Part shown: in pieces, positions 53,940 to 62,305 of the stretch
Layout of the letters: every line of letters begins with the position of its first letter
How positions within the stretch are numbered: the first letter of the stretch is position 1
Source of the DNA: Kaistella sp. 97-N-M2
Lineage (GTDB): Bacteria; Bacteroidota; Bacteroidia; Flavobacteriales; Weeksellaceae
DNA: 64,000 nucleotides
Direction of reading: 5' to 3'
NCBI RefSeq assembly: GCF_021513235.1
Contig: NZ_CP090976.1
Span: 992,001 to 1,056,000, forward strand
Program-made: the position numbers and the translations under genes
The notes under the pieces: model-generated
What the model saw: the letters and a program-made list of their open reading frames with translations, nothing else
Databases searched by the model: none
What the model was told of the DNA's origin: nothing

Positions 53940-53970
53940 AAAAAAGGAATCAACCTTAACGTTAATTCCT
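53940..53970 (-). terminator. Terminator of the small lipoprotein gene
   Basis: Stem AGGAATCAAC / GTTAATTCCT (one mismatch), with a T run on the minus strand. Confidence 0.75.
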
Positions 53971-53991
53971 CAAAAATCGATTGTAAAAAAA

Positions 53992-54315
53992 TTATATAGG
54001 GACAAAAATAACGGCTGCAAGCGCCGCCAAACCGATACCAACGCTGGACAGCAAATCTAATTTTTTAATTTCCCGAACTTCGCTTTTATTAATAACAACA
54101 TCTTCACCCTGTTTTGTTTTGCCGTAAATTTTTCCATCATCCTGTTTCAAAACCTCAAGTTTATACCCTTTCGCATCATTGGTGATGATGGTATATTTTT
54201 CATATAACTCCAGCGAATTGGCCTGTATGGGTTTTTGTTGGCTCACCACACGCGTTTGGCAGGAGGTTGCACTTAATATTAAAAGCAAAATGAAGATCGA
54301 AAAGAACTTTTTCAT
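53992..54315 (-). CDS. Small predicted lipoprotein
   Basis: A 107-residue protein with signal peptide and lipobox ATSC (cysteine about 19). Its core resembles a small beta-domain (YTIITNDAKGYKLEVLKQDDGKIYGKT), and a hydrophobic C-terminal segment (about 88-106) ends the chain. Function not recognised. The ATG at 54315 is chosen over one seven codons earlier because of the signal and the promoter at 54334. Confidence 0.65.
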   Translation of the reverse strand: MKKFFSIFILLLILSATSCQTRVVSQQKPIQANSLELYEKYTIITNDAKGYKLEVLKQDDGKIYGKTKQGEDVVINKSEVREIKKLDLLSSVGIGLAALAAVIFVPI

Positions 54316-54333
54316 TGTTTGAATATATTTTCT

Positions 54334-54341
54334 CAAATGTA
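54334..54341 (-). promoter_or_regulatory. -7 box of the small lipoprotein gene
   Basis: TACATTTG on the minus strand, 18 bases before the ATG. Confidence 0.5.
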
Positions 54342-54384
54342 ATAAAATAAATACTCACTTTATAATTTTGCAGGACGATTGCTT

Positions 54385-55593
54385 TTATTTCGAATTCAGA
54401 TCCTGCGCAATAATCCAGCCTTCGCTCCAGCACGCCTGAAAGTTAAAACCGCCGGTTACCGCATCAATATTTAAAACTTCGCCCGCGAGGTAAAAATTAT
54501 CTAAAATTTTAGACGACATATTTTTGAAGTTGATCTCTTTTAATTCTACGCCGCCGGCGGTGACGAACTCGTCTTTATAAGTTGATTTGCCCGCGACTTT
54601 CATCACATTTTTGCAGAGATTCTGCAGAATGCTCTGGAGTTCTTTGGAGGAAACCGTGGAGATGTTTTTATCCGGATCTATTTTTGAAAGCCACAAAATG
54701 CGGTGCCAAAAGCGCGTCGTAATATCAAATATCTTTGAAGTTCCGATGGATTTCTTTGGATTTTGCTGTCGGAAGGTTTTGAAGATTTCTTCGGCATCTT
54801 CGGCATCAATGCCGAGAAAATTGACATGAATATCGAAGTTGTATTTTAAAGCGGCCAGTTCGCGCGCTTTCCAGGCTGAAATTTTCAGGATTGCGGGTCC
54901 CGAAAGTCCCCAGTGCGTAATCAACATGGGTCCGGATTCGTCCATTTTTAGTTGCGGAATGGAAACCTCGGCATAAGCGAAACTTGTTCCCATTAAATCT
55001 TTCAGCGTGTCGTTTTTAATATTGAAGGTAAAAAGCGAGGGCACGGCTTCTACAATTTGATGTCCTAAATTTTTGAGGAGTTTTAAAGATCTGGGAGAAC
55101 TTCCCGTGGCATAAACAACGTAATCTGCGCTAAATTCTCCGTTGGAAGTTTTGATGATATATCCGCCGTTATCTTTTATGATTTCTGAAACTACGGATTG
55201 CGTTCTCACCTCAAAGCCTTTGCTTTTTACTTCGCTCACCATCGCATCGATAATGGTTTGGGAGGAATTGCTTTCGGGAAAAATACGGTTATCGTTTTCG
55301 ATTTTTAAGGGGACATTTCGCTCCTCGAACCACGCCATGGTATCGCCCGACTGAAACTGATGGAAAACACTCAGCAATTCTTTGTTGCCGCGCGGATAAA
55401 ACTGAACGAGTTCTTTCGGATCGAAGCACGCATGCGAAACATTGCATCTGCCGCCGCCGGAGATCTTCACTTTCTGCAAAACATCGGAATTTTGCTCCAG
55501 GATGATGACGTAGAATTTATTTTCGTCGAGGTTAGCTGCACAGAAAAATCCGGCTGCACCGCCGCCGATGATGAGAATTTTTTTCTTTTTCAA
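54385..55593 (-). CDS. FAD-dependent oxidoreductase, BaiN/HI0933 family
   Basis: A 402-residue flavoprotein. The N-terminal Rossmann motif IIGGGAAGFFCA (about 7-18), the family-specific SGGGRCNVSH (about 44-53) and the C-terminal GGVELKEIN with NFQACWSEGW are all typical of HI0933-like proteins. Some members reduce bile-acid intermediates, but the physiological role is unknown. The start is TTG at 55593: reading upstream the frame reaches a stop within five codons. Confidence 0.87.
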   Translation of the reverse strand: MKKKKILIIGGGAAGFFCAANLDENKFYVIILEQNSDVLQKVKISGGGRCNVSHACFDPKELVQFYPRGNKELLSVFHQFQSGDTMAWFEERNVPLKIENDNRIFPESNSSQTIIDAMVSEVKSKGFEVRTQSVVSEIIKDNGGYIIKTSNGEFSADYVVYATGSSPRSLKLLKNLGHQIVEAVPSLFTFNIKNDTLKDLMGTSFAYAEVSIPQLKMDESGPMLITHWGLSGPAILKISAWKARELAALKYNFDIHVNFLGIDAEDAEEIFKTFRQQNPKKSIGTSKIFDITTRFWHRILWLSKIDPDKNISTVSSKELQSILQNLCKNVMKVAGKSTYKDEFVTAGGVELKEINFKNMSSKILDNFYLAGEVLNIDAVTGGFNFQACWSEGWIIAQDLNSK

Positions 55594-55689
55594 TGGGATA
55601 AAGTTTCACGCAAAGCCATTAAGTTTTTACGAAATTTTCGCAACGGGCGATTTATAAAACGCCTAACATTTTTGACTTTGTGGTTGCTG

Positions 55690-55697
55690 CAAAAATA
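55690..55697 (-). promoter_or_regulatory. -7 box for the BaiN-like gene
   Basis: TATTTTTG on the minus strand, about 97 bases before the TTG start. Confidence 0.4.
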
Positions 55698-55724
55698 CGA
55701 TTTTTCTAACCCATGTTTAATGCG

Positions 55725-55732
55725 TAATTTTG
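55725..55732 (+). promoter_or_regulatory. -7 box for the thioesterase gene
   Basis: TAATTTTG, about 137 bases before the ATG at 55870. The mRNA leader would contain the whole hairpin repeat at 55769-55854. Confidence 0.45.
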
Positions 55733-55768
55733 TAAATTATTAATAATGCTTTGATTGAGGCGGAAACC

Positions 55769-55854
55769 GCGCCCCAGCTTGAACGGAGCTCTTTTTGTGA
55801 CGAGGAACGAGGAGCAAAAAAGCGGGAGTGGAAGCTGGATGAAGGCGCCCAAAA
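55769..55854 (+). repeat. Long-hairpin intergenic repeat, copy 2
   Basis: An 86-base element with nested arms GCGCC / GGCGC, AGCTT / AAGCT and CTTTTTG / CAAAAAAG. It shares the core with copy 1 (15200-15284). It starts within the predicted 5' leader of the thioesterase gene. Confidence 0.72.
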
Positions 55855-55869
55855 AAATTACCTTAAAAT

Positions 55870-56409
55870 ATGTCTGACTATCACTATAAATTCGAAGTTC
55901 GCTGGAGCGATATCGATGCGAACAAACACCTGGCGAATTCGTCTTACGTGGAATATTGTGCGCAAACGCGCATGGCTTTTATGAATACGCACAAAATGGG
56001 CTTGAAAGAGCTGAACCGCTGGGGAATCGGACCTGTAATTTTGCATGAGCGGTATTCTTTTTTTCGAGAAATTTTACCGGATGAAACGGTATATGTGACC
56101 GCAGAAATCGCCGGAATGTCGGAAGACGCGAGTATTTATCAGTTCGTGCACAAATTTTATATGCCAGACGGCACGCACTGCGCCACGGCGGAAGCCACAG
56201 GAGTTTGGATCGACACGATGCTACGGAAATCTACCACGCCACCGGATGATATTTTGGAGGTGATGAAAGAATTTGGAAAACAAGACATGAAAATCCTGAC
56301 GAGACAGGACCTGAAAGACCTGCCATTTAAACCGGAAAATGTGGAGGCTTTTCATAAACGAAATACGTTTACGTGGAAAAAAGACAGTCCGGAGAAAACG
56401 CAGGAATAA
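55870..56409 (+). CDS. Acyl-CoA thioesterase (YbgC/FadM-like hot-dog fold)
   Basis: A 179-residue hot-dog thioesterase that cleaves acyl-CoA or acyl-ACP. The start EVRWSDIDANKHLANSSYVEY (about 9-29) carries the catalytic aspartate D16, in the position of the YbgC active-site residue, and the central helix follows. Chain-length preference is unknown. It lies 45 bases before thiL. Confidence 0.83.
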   Translation: MSDYHYKFEVRWSDIDANKHLANSSYVEYCAQTRMAFMNTHKMGLKELNRWGIGPVILHERYSFFREILPDETVYVTAEIAGMSEDASIYQFVHKFYMPDGTHCATAEATGVWIDTMLRKSTTPPDDILEVMKEFGKQDMKILTRQDLKDLPFKPENVEAFHKRNTFTWKKDSPEKTQE

Positions 56410-56454
56410 GCTGACGTTCAGAAACAATTTTCGACCTTAAAAAAATTAAAAATT

Positions 56455-57507
56455 ATGCTTGAAGATAAAAACCCACAGATGACGCCTATTTCAGCCTATG
56501 GCGAATTTGGTCTGATCAAACATTTAACCGATAACTTTAGTTTTGAAAATACTTCTACGGAAATCTCCATTGGCGATGACGCGGCAATGATTAATCCCGA
56601 AGGTCAGCACGTGGTTTTTACCACGGATATTTTGGCGGAAGGGGTTCATTTTAATCTGGGTTATGTACCGCTGAAACATTTGGGTTATAAAGCCGTTGTG
56701 GTAAACCTTAGCGATATTGCGGCGATGAACGCGACGCCCACGCAGATTATCGTGGGTTTGGCAGTTTCTAACCGTTTTCCGGTGGAAGCTCTGGAGGAAA
56801 TTTACGAAGGCATCGCATTGGCCTGCAAACGGTACAAAGTCGATTTGGTGGGGGGCGATACTACAAGTTCTACTTCCGGTTTGGTACTAAGCGTTACCGC
56901 AGTTGGTTTGGAAAATGCGGAAAACATCGTGAAACGAAGCGGTGCGAAAGCAAATGATCTCCTGGTCGTCACCGGCGATTTGGGCGGCGCGTACATGGGA
57001 TTACAGATTTTGGAGCGGGAACATTCCGTTTATTTGGCGAACCCGCAAATGCAGCCGGAAATGGAAGGTTACGATTATATTCTGGAACGACAGCTGAAAC
57101 CTGAAGCAAGAACAGATATCAAAAAAACATTGAAGGATCTGGACATCAAACCTACGTCGATGATTGATGTTTCTGATGGTTTATCTTCGGAAATTCTGCA
57201 TTTGAGTGATCAAAGCAAAGTGGGTTTTCATTTGTATGAGCAAAAAATTCCGATGGATTCGCTAACAATTTCCACGGCGGAAGAATTGAATTTAAATCCC
57301 GTGATGTGTGCTTTGAGCGGCGGCGAGGATTACGAACTGCTTTTCACGATTGCGCCGGAAGATTTTGAAAAAATAAAAAATCACCCGGATTTTACAATTG
57401 TTGGTCATGCCGTAGATTTAACGCAGGGAAATTATCTAATCGCAAGAGGAAGCAACGAACTGATTCCGTTGAATGCGCAGGGTTGGGATGCGTTTTTGAA
57501 TAAGTAG
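56455..57507 (+). CDS. thiL: Thiamine-phosphate kinase
   Basis: A 350-residue AIR-synthase-fold kinase that makes thiamine diphosphate from thiamine monophosphate. Motifs visible are ISIGDDAAMI (about 39-48), VVVNLSDIAAMNA, VGGDTTSS and SMIDVSDGLSSEI, with SGGEDYELLF near the C-terminus. Full length. Confidence 0.93.
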   Translation: MLEDKNPQMTPISAYGEFGLIKHLTDNFSFENTSTEISIGDDAAMINPEGQHVVFTTDILAEGVHFNLGYVPLKHLGYKAVVVNLSDIAAMNATPTQIIVGLAVSNRFPVEALEEIYEGIALACKRYKVDLVGGDTTSSTSGLVLSVTAVGLENAENIVKRSGAKANDLLVVTGDLGGAYMGLQILEREHSVYLANPQMQPEMEGYDYILERQLKPEARTDIKKTLKDLDIKPTSMIDVSDGLSSEILHLSDQSKVGFHLYEQKIPMDSLTISTAEELNLNPVMCALSGGEDYELLFTIAPEDFEKIKNHPDFTIVGHAVDLTQGNYLIARGSNELIPLNAQGWDAFLNK

Positions 57508-57699
57508 ATTTTCGGCCACAAAGTTATATTAGTTTTCAACGTGAATACATACTATTTAAAAGTGCAGATAATTTTTTAACTTATTGCCACGAATGCACGA
57601 CTATCCGGTTTGATACAGAATTCATTCAGAGGAGTTTATAATTATGGTAAATCCTGAAGAATTTGAAAATAATCTATCCGATTGCAATTGATATACTAT

Positions 57700-57728
57700 A
57701 AGCGGCTTCTATTTGGAGCCGCTTTTTT
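57700..57728 (+). terminator. Terminator downstream of thiL
   Basis: Stem AAGCGGCT / AGCCGCTT with a 9-base loop and T6. It lies 190 bases after the thiL stop codon. Confidence 0.8.
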
Positions 57729-57757
57729 GATGGAAATACCTGCTGTTAAATATTTTT

Positions 57758-57799
57758 GCTAAAGCCAAATCATCGCGAACGCAAAAAGCGGGCTTTAGC
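57758..57799. repeat. GCTAAAGCC inverted repeat
   Basis: GCTAAAGCC (57758-57766) and GGCTTTAGC (57791-57799) are perfect arms 24 bases apart. They resemble the GGGCTAAAGCCC-type intergenic repeats I recall from Chryseobacterium-group genomes; this copy looks degenerate. Confidence 0.5.
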
Positions 57800-57861
57800 C
57801 AGCTCTATTGATATTAAATCTGCTCTTCTGGGAATTTACTTTCCCAGTCGTATAATAGATT

Positions 57862-59433
57862 CTATTTATAATCTTTGCTGCTTCTTCGCGGTTCTCTCTG
57901 CTCCGGCCATTTGGCAGGTTCTCCTTTTTCATTTAAGGGCATTGCTCTTTTTTCCCGGCTTGTAAATTCCGGATCTTCGGAAGCCATGTAAGCCAAAGTC
58001 GCGGTGAGAATGACGTTATTTTTAACCTCATCAAAAACGATCTTATCATAAGTATCTTTCGTCGTATGCCAGGTGTATCCGAAATATCCCCAGTTCAGGG
58101 AACTCAAAGAAAATCCCGGAACGCCCGCCGCCACAAAAGAAGCGTGATCGGAACCGCCACCACCCGGACTTCCGGGGAAGGTAGATTTAATTTGATCTTT
58201 AATATTTTTCGGCACGGCATTCAGCCAGTTGCCGATATATTTGTATGAATCTACGAAGCCCTGTCCGCTGATATCAACTACGCGTCCGGTTCCATTATCC
58301 TGATTGAAAACCGCCTGAACGCCCTTCATTATTTCGGGATTGTCTGCAACAAAACCGCGGGATCCGTTCAAGCCCTGCTCTTCGCTGCCCCAAAGTCCAA
58401 CTACAATTGTTCTTTTGTTGTTCGGATAGTATTTTTTCAGGATACGGATGGTTTCCAACATGGTTAGAACGCCTGTTCCGTTATCGGTTGCTCCCTGTGC
58501 GCCGTCCCAGGAATCGAGATGTGCAGAAAGAATCACGTATTCATTCGGTTTTTCTTTGCCTTTGATCATTCCAATGGTATTGAATGAAGGTGCGTCGGGC
58601 AAAACTTTGGACTGTGTCTCGATTTTCAGTTTTGGTTTTTCGCCATTTTGTGCCATTCTGTAAAGCATTCCATAGTCTTCGAGTTCTATATCGAACATTG
58701 GAATTTTTTGGGTTTTCGCGCCAAAAATACGGTTTGCACCCATGATTCCGGTCCAGTTGGAAATGGCGATTCCGGCGGCGCCGGCATTTTCTAAAGCTTC
58801 GGGTAACGTGTTGTTATCGTAACCAATGTTCTTCACATACTCGCGGAAATCTTTTGAAGCCTGGTCTTTTTCGGCTTTTAATTTTTCATATAATTCGGGT
58901 GTTGCAAACTCTTTGATCTGCTCATCGGAACGACCGATTTTTTGATACTGCGCCATTAAGACAATTTTGCCTTTTGCCGTGGCAAGCCAGCGATCGAAAT
59001 CTGTCTTGGATGAAACATTGGGAAGGATTACCACTTCGGCTTCGATGGGCCTTTTGGTAGCCGGGCTCCAGGCCAATTGGGTTGCGACTAAGGTTTTCAC
59101 TCTCGGATAAACCATATCGACGTGCGTAATGCCGCGTTGCCAGCCTTTCCACGTGCCGAACTGCTGCAGATCTGCGTCTACACCCCAGGATTTCATTTTT
59201 TCGGCGGTCCATTTGTTGGAGGCAAGCATTTCCGGCGTGCCAATAAGGCGCGGCCCGATTTTATCCAAAAGTTCGTGCGCCATCGTTTCGAGTTGCGAAT
59301 TGTTTTGGGTTTCGTTAACAAAGTTTTGCACGACAGGATTGAGGGTTTCTGCACCTGTTGTCTGTGCAGTTGTAAGGGAAATTTGCGCGGACAGGAGCAG
59401 CGCAGACATCGATAAGAAAAGGTTCTTCTTCAT
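57862..59433 (-). CDS. M28 family carboxypeptidase Q-like zinc peptidase, secreted
   Basis: A 523-residue exported peptidase with a signal peptide ending near TTA|Q (about residue 24), a protease-associated insert (about 120-240) and the M28 catalytic domain. Zinc ligands are in SAHLDSWDGAQGATDNGTG, the general-base pair in GSEEQGLNG, and late histidines in GSDHASF and YTWHTTKDT. It resembles plasma glutamate carboxypeptidase. Start at 59433; an upstream ATG adds seven residues before the signal. Confidence 0.87.
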   Translation of the reverse strand: MKKNLFLSMSALLLSAQISLTTAQTTGAETLNPVVQNFVNETQNNSQLETMAHELLDKIGPRLIGTPEMLASNKWTAEKMKSWGVDADLQQFGTWKGWQRGITHVDMVYPRVKTLVATQLAWSPATKRPIEAEVVILPNVSSKTDFDRWLATAKGKIVLMAQYQKIGRSDEQIKEFATPELYEKLKAEKDQASKDFREYVKNIGYDNNTLPEALENAGAAGIAISNWTGIMGANRIFGAKTQKIPMFDIELEDYGMLYRMAQNGEKPKLKIETQSKVLPDAPSFNTIGMIKGKEKPNEYVILSAHLDSWDGAQGATDNGTGVLTMLETIRILKKYYPNNKRTIVVGLWGSEEQGLNGSRGFVADNPEIMKGVQAVFNQDNGTGRVVDISGQGFVDSYKYIGNWLNAVPKNIKDQIKSTFPGSPGGGGSDHASFVAAGVPGFSLSSLNWGYFGYTWHTTKDTYDKIVFDEVKNNVILTATLAYMASEDPEFTSREKRAMPLNEKGEPAKWPEQREPRRSSKDYK

Positions 59434-59519
59434 ATTTTTTACTAAGTTTCGCATAAAGATACTTAATTATGTGAATCTGAAGAAATAGAAAAGCCAGACT
59501 TGGTTGAAAAGCGCAGTCT

Positions 59520-59620
59520 GCGGCCGCGATAGCAGCGGTTACCCCGCAAGGAGGCGGCGGAACGCAGTGGAGCCGCCGACTGAGGAGTATGAGCGGATAG
59601 CGCGAATTGTCCGCCCAAAA
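59520..59620 (+). repeat. Structured GC-rich intergenic repeat, variant copy 3
   Basis: A 101-base element with inner arms GGCGGC / GCCGCC (59553-59558 and 59572-59577) and flanks CGATAGCAGCGG and GAGCGGATAGCG. It ends in CCGCCCAAAA, as the other copies end in GCCCAAA. The GC content is far above its surroundings. It shares the layout but not the central loop of copies 1 and 2. Confidence 0.6.
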
Positions 59621-59646
59621 AAATCCCACTCAAAGAAATGGGATTT
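59614..59646 (-). terminator. Terminator of the rplU-rpmA operon
   Basis: Stem AAATCCCA / TGGGATTT, followed on the minus strand by a T run. It abuts repeat copy 3. Confidence 0.8.
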
Positions 59647-59671
59647 TATATTGTTCTGAATGCTTTTTTAA

Positions 59672-59929
59672 TTATGCATTTGGCTCGATAGATACGTATG
59701 ATCTGTCGTTTGCTTTTTTTCTAAAAACTACTTTACCATCAACAAGTGCATGCAAAGTGTGGTCTTTTCCCATCCCAACATTTAAGCCTGGGTGATGCGT
59801 TGTACCTCTTTGTCTTACGATGATGTTACCTGCGATAGCTTCTTGTCCTCCGAAAATCTTTACGCCCAATCTCTTGGAATGCGATTCTCTACCATTTTTG
59901 GAACTACCAACTCCTTTCTTATGTGCCAT
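59672..59929 (-). CDS. rpmA: 50S ribosomal protein L27
   Basis: An 85-residue L27 with the conserved [20 protein letters not shown] start, whose tail reaches the peptidyl-transferase centre, and [10 protein letters not shown]. There is no N-terminal extension needing cleavage. It follows rplU by 26 bases. Confidence 0.97.
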   Translation of the reverse strand: MAHKKGVGSSKNGRESHSKRLGVKIFGGQEAIAGNIIVRQRGTTHHPGLNVGMGKDHTLHALVDGKVVFRKKANDRSYVSIEPNA

Positions 59930-59955
59930 TTTATTTTAAGGTTTTTTGGTTTAAA

Positions 59956-60381
59956 TTATTCAGCGGTTTCGCTGTCGGATTTGTTTGTTGTTTTCTTAGC
60001 TGCAGGAGCTTCTTCCGTTGCTGCTGCTTCTTTTTTCGCTTTTGGCTCCGCGTTTTTGGTCTCTTTCTTCTCAAAACCTGTAATACCGGTGATTTGAATC
60101 TGAGTTAAAGACTGTCTGTGGCCATTTTTCTTTTCGTAACCTTTTCTTCTTTTCTTTTTGAAGATGATTACTTTATCCGCTTTCACGTGATCTAAAATCT
60201 CGGCATCAACAGTGATACCGCTTACAGCTGGGGCGCCGATGGATGTAGAACCGTTTACAGTAAGAAGAACTTTATCGAAGGAAACTTTTCCTCCTTTATC
60301 TCCTTTCAAACGGTTTACAAACAACTTCTGGTCTTGCTCAACTTTATATTGAAGCCCTGCTATTTCTACAATTGCAAACAT
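59956..60381 (-). CDS. rplU: 50S ribosomal protein L21
   Basis: A 141-residue L21. Residues 1-102 are the canonical domain (MFAIVEIAGLQYKVEQDQK, KKRRKGYEKKNGHRQSLTQ). Residues about 103-141 are a Lys/Ala/Glu/Thr-rich disordered tail, seen in other Flavobacteriia. It is the first gene of the L21-L27 operon. Confidence 0.96.
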   Translation of the reverse strand: MFAIVEIAGLQYKVEQDQKLFVNRLKGDKGGKVSFDKVLLTVNGSTSIGAPAVSGITVDAEILDHVKADKVIIFKKKRRKGYEKKNGHRQSLTQIQITGITGFEKKETKNAEPKAKKEAAATEEAPAAKKTTNKSDSETAE

Positions 60382-60413
60382 TGTTTATAAATTTTGTTAG
60401 TTAATTCGAGGTG

Positions 60414-60421
60414 CAAAAATA
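60414..60421 (-). promoter_or_regulatory. -7 box of rplU-rpmA
   Basis: TATTTTTG on the minus strand, 32 bases before the rplU ATG, with a TTG about 22 bases further upstream. Confidence 0.55.
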
Positions 60422-60502
60422 AGAAATTATTCTGAATTATACACAAATTATTAAAAATAAGTAGAATGAATACTTTAACGATTGCTAAGAAATCATTTCG
60501 CT

Positions 60503-61033
60503 TTAGTCCCGCGGAAAATTTTCGATGCCGCTCAATGCTCTGGCGCCTTGTCCATTTTCGTTTTTGCTGATCACCGTAATATCTCCCGTCGGCTCCAGAA
60601 CAATGGCTTCTATTTTATCAAGATTGGGGAAACCGGCTTCGCGCACGGATTTGTTGATGTGTTGCTGCGAAACCCGTTCTTCGCGCAAAACTTTTTTGAA
60701 AAAGTGCCCTTTGTAAAATAGCAAAACAGGATCGTTGCTGATGAGATCTTTAAATTTTTTACTGCGCAAAGAGATGTACGTAAAGCAATATTGCAACGCA
60801 ATTAATAAGGCAATAGCCAGCAATCCTTCGGCGAGCGGCGTGTCTTTGCTTAAAATCAGCGAGCTCAGAATAGATCCCAGCGCAATGGTCACGATAAAAT
60901 CGAAGGCGTTCATTTTTGCCAAAGTTCGTTTCCCCGAAATCCGCAGCATAATAATCACCACGATGTACGCCAAAATAGTCGTCACCGTAATGCGCAGAAT
61001 TCCGTCCCAGCTCTCAAAAAAAGTATATTCCAT
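60503..61033 (-). CDS. DUF421 membrane protein (YetF-like)
   Basis: A 176-residue protein with two to three N-terminal helices (about 10-85) and a cytoplasmic DUF421 domain (FYKGHFFKKVLREERVSQ, LDKIEAIVLEPTGDITVI). The family is widespread and its function is poorly known. Complete and monocistronic. Confidence 0.82.
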   Translation of the reverse strand: MEYTFFESWDGILRITVTTILAYIVVIIMLRISGKRTLAKMNAFDFIVTIALGSILSSLILSKDTPLAEGLLAIALLIALQYCFTYISLRSKKFKDLISNDPVLLFYKGHFFKKVLREERVSQQHINKSVREAGFPNLDKIEAIVLEPTGDITVISKNENGQGARALSGIENFPRD

Positions 61034-61152
61034 AAAATAATTTTTAAATAAATTCAGTCGTAAAGTTATTCCAAAACACCGCTAAAAATAAACATTAATC
61101 TTTATTATCGCCCTTTCGAAAATCAAAAGTCTTATTGCAGCTATTTTTTAAT

Positions 61153-61160
61153 TAAATTTG
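61153..61160 (+). promoter_or_regulatory. -7 box of the acyltransferase gene
   Basis: TAAATTTG, 16 bases before the ATG at 61177. Confidence 0.55.
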
Positions 61161-61176
61161 ATTTTTCCCACCGTTT

Positions 61177-62270
61177 ATGAACAGAGATTTATACATCGAC
61201 TTTGCAAAGGGCATCGCCACGCTTTCCGTAATTTTTATTCACACCGTTTTTTGGTCCGGACAATATTATGTTCCCACGGAACTGCGCGTTTTGTCTTTGT
61301 TGATCGATGTTCCGCTTTTTTATGCGCTCAGCGGCCTCACTTCCGGCAGCAAAGTCGAGAAAACCCTCTACCGATTGCTGAAACTCCAGATCACCTATAT
61401 GATTTTCGTGACCTTTCTTTTCTTTCTGGATTATTCCTTCAAGGTTTTTGGTTTGAATTTCTTCGGTTTGGACTGGATGAAAAATTTTTACTCCACATTT
61501 GGAGCCAAATACGTTCCACAAAGTATTTCCGATGTGCCGCAGTGGCAAAATCTGGGCAACTGGTATCTCCATCAATACACGAACGCAGATACGTTCCCTG
61601 TGGTGATGGGAAGTTTTTGGTATTTGAAAGTTTATTTTATACTGACGGTTTTCGGCGTTTTGGTGCTGAGATTTTTTTCAAAACACATCAACTGGTTTAT
61701 TGCCCTGTGTCTTGGGTTAACACTGCTTTTCAATCTGCTGCCTCACTATTATCCGACCGGCCAAGTGGGCTATGTTGCGTTTTATCTGGGCGTATTCCTG
61801 GTTGCGCACCAACTGAAAGGAAAAAAATTCCAGCAAAGTGGCTGCCATTTCTCTATGGAATCTTAGGCGTCATTTTAATCTTTCTCTATTGGGATTTCGG
61901 GAAAGACCTTTTTATGCGGATGAACAAGTTTAAATTTCCGCCGAAACTGCTATATGTTTTCTGGACCAGCTTTTCTTTGCTAACGTTGATGGTTTTGTAT
62001 AACCGCGTGAAAATGAGCAAACCGAATTTCGTTACCTACATCGGGCAAAATGCGATCTTCTTTTATTTTGCGCAGGGAATGAGTTCGTCTCTTGTTTATT
62101 TCGTGGTAGTTCAGCTGAACGGTGAGTTTGCGTGGTGGATTCTGCTCATATTTATTTATCTTTTGAATGTGCTGCTGGCGGTTCTGCTCGCCGTCGGGCT
62201 AAAAAAACTCGACACATTCGGTTGGAAGATCTTAGAGTTTTTGCGAAAAAAAACCGCCTCAATTATTTGA
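61177..62270 (+). pseudogene. Acyltransferase-3-like membrane protein, frameshifted
   Basis: The frame from 61177 runs 229 residues (MNRDLYIDFAKGIATLSVIF start with the acyltransferase-3 Asp, then several helices) and stops at 61866. A second frame continues the protein from KIPAKWLPFLYGILGV to 62270 with four more helices. The switch lies at an A7 run (61821-61827): an eighth A, or a -1 shift on A AAA AAA, gives a continuous 364-residue protein of normal length. Intact, it would be an integral membrane O-acyltransferase acting on an envelope glycan or lipid. Confidence 0.82.
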
Positions 62271-62280
62271 GACGATTTTA
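62255..62280 (+). terminator. Hairpin at the end of the acyltransferase gene
   Basis: CGCCTCA / TGAGACG arms (one mismatch) spanning the stop codon, then T-rich sequence. Confidence 0.5.
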
Positions 62281-62305
62281 ATTTATACCTAAGTATAACA
62301 AGTGA

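Larger units (their letters stand above)
57508..57861 (+). other. 354-base intergenic region after thiL
   Basis: No gene is recognised. It holds a possible 15-codon frame at 57644-57691 (start MVNPEEFENN), a strong terminator at 57700-57728 and a 9-bp inverted repeat at 57758-57799. Confidence 0.6.

Noticed and set aside
57751-57758. TATTTTTG box in the thiL downstream region
   Set aside because: No gene follows on the plus strand; in AT-rich intergenic DNA this 8-mer can occur by chance.
15200-59620. The spaced repeats considered as a CRISPR array or transposon ends
   Set aside because: Copies are tens of kilobases apart, self-complementary, without spacers, cas genes or transposase nearby.
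61158-61820. Long open frame overlapping the first half of the acyltransferase in another phase
   Set aside because: Its N-terminal translation is Arg/Phe/His-rich nonsense with no family resemblance. Only its 3' part, after the A7 run, is real acyltransferase sequence.
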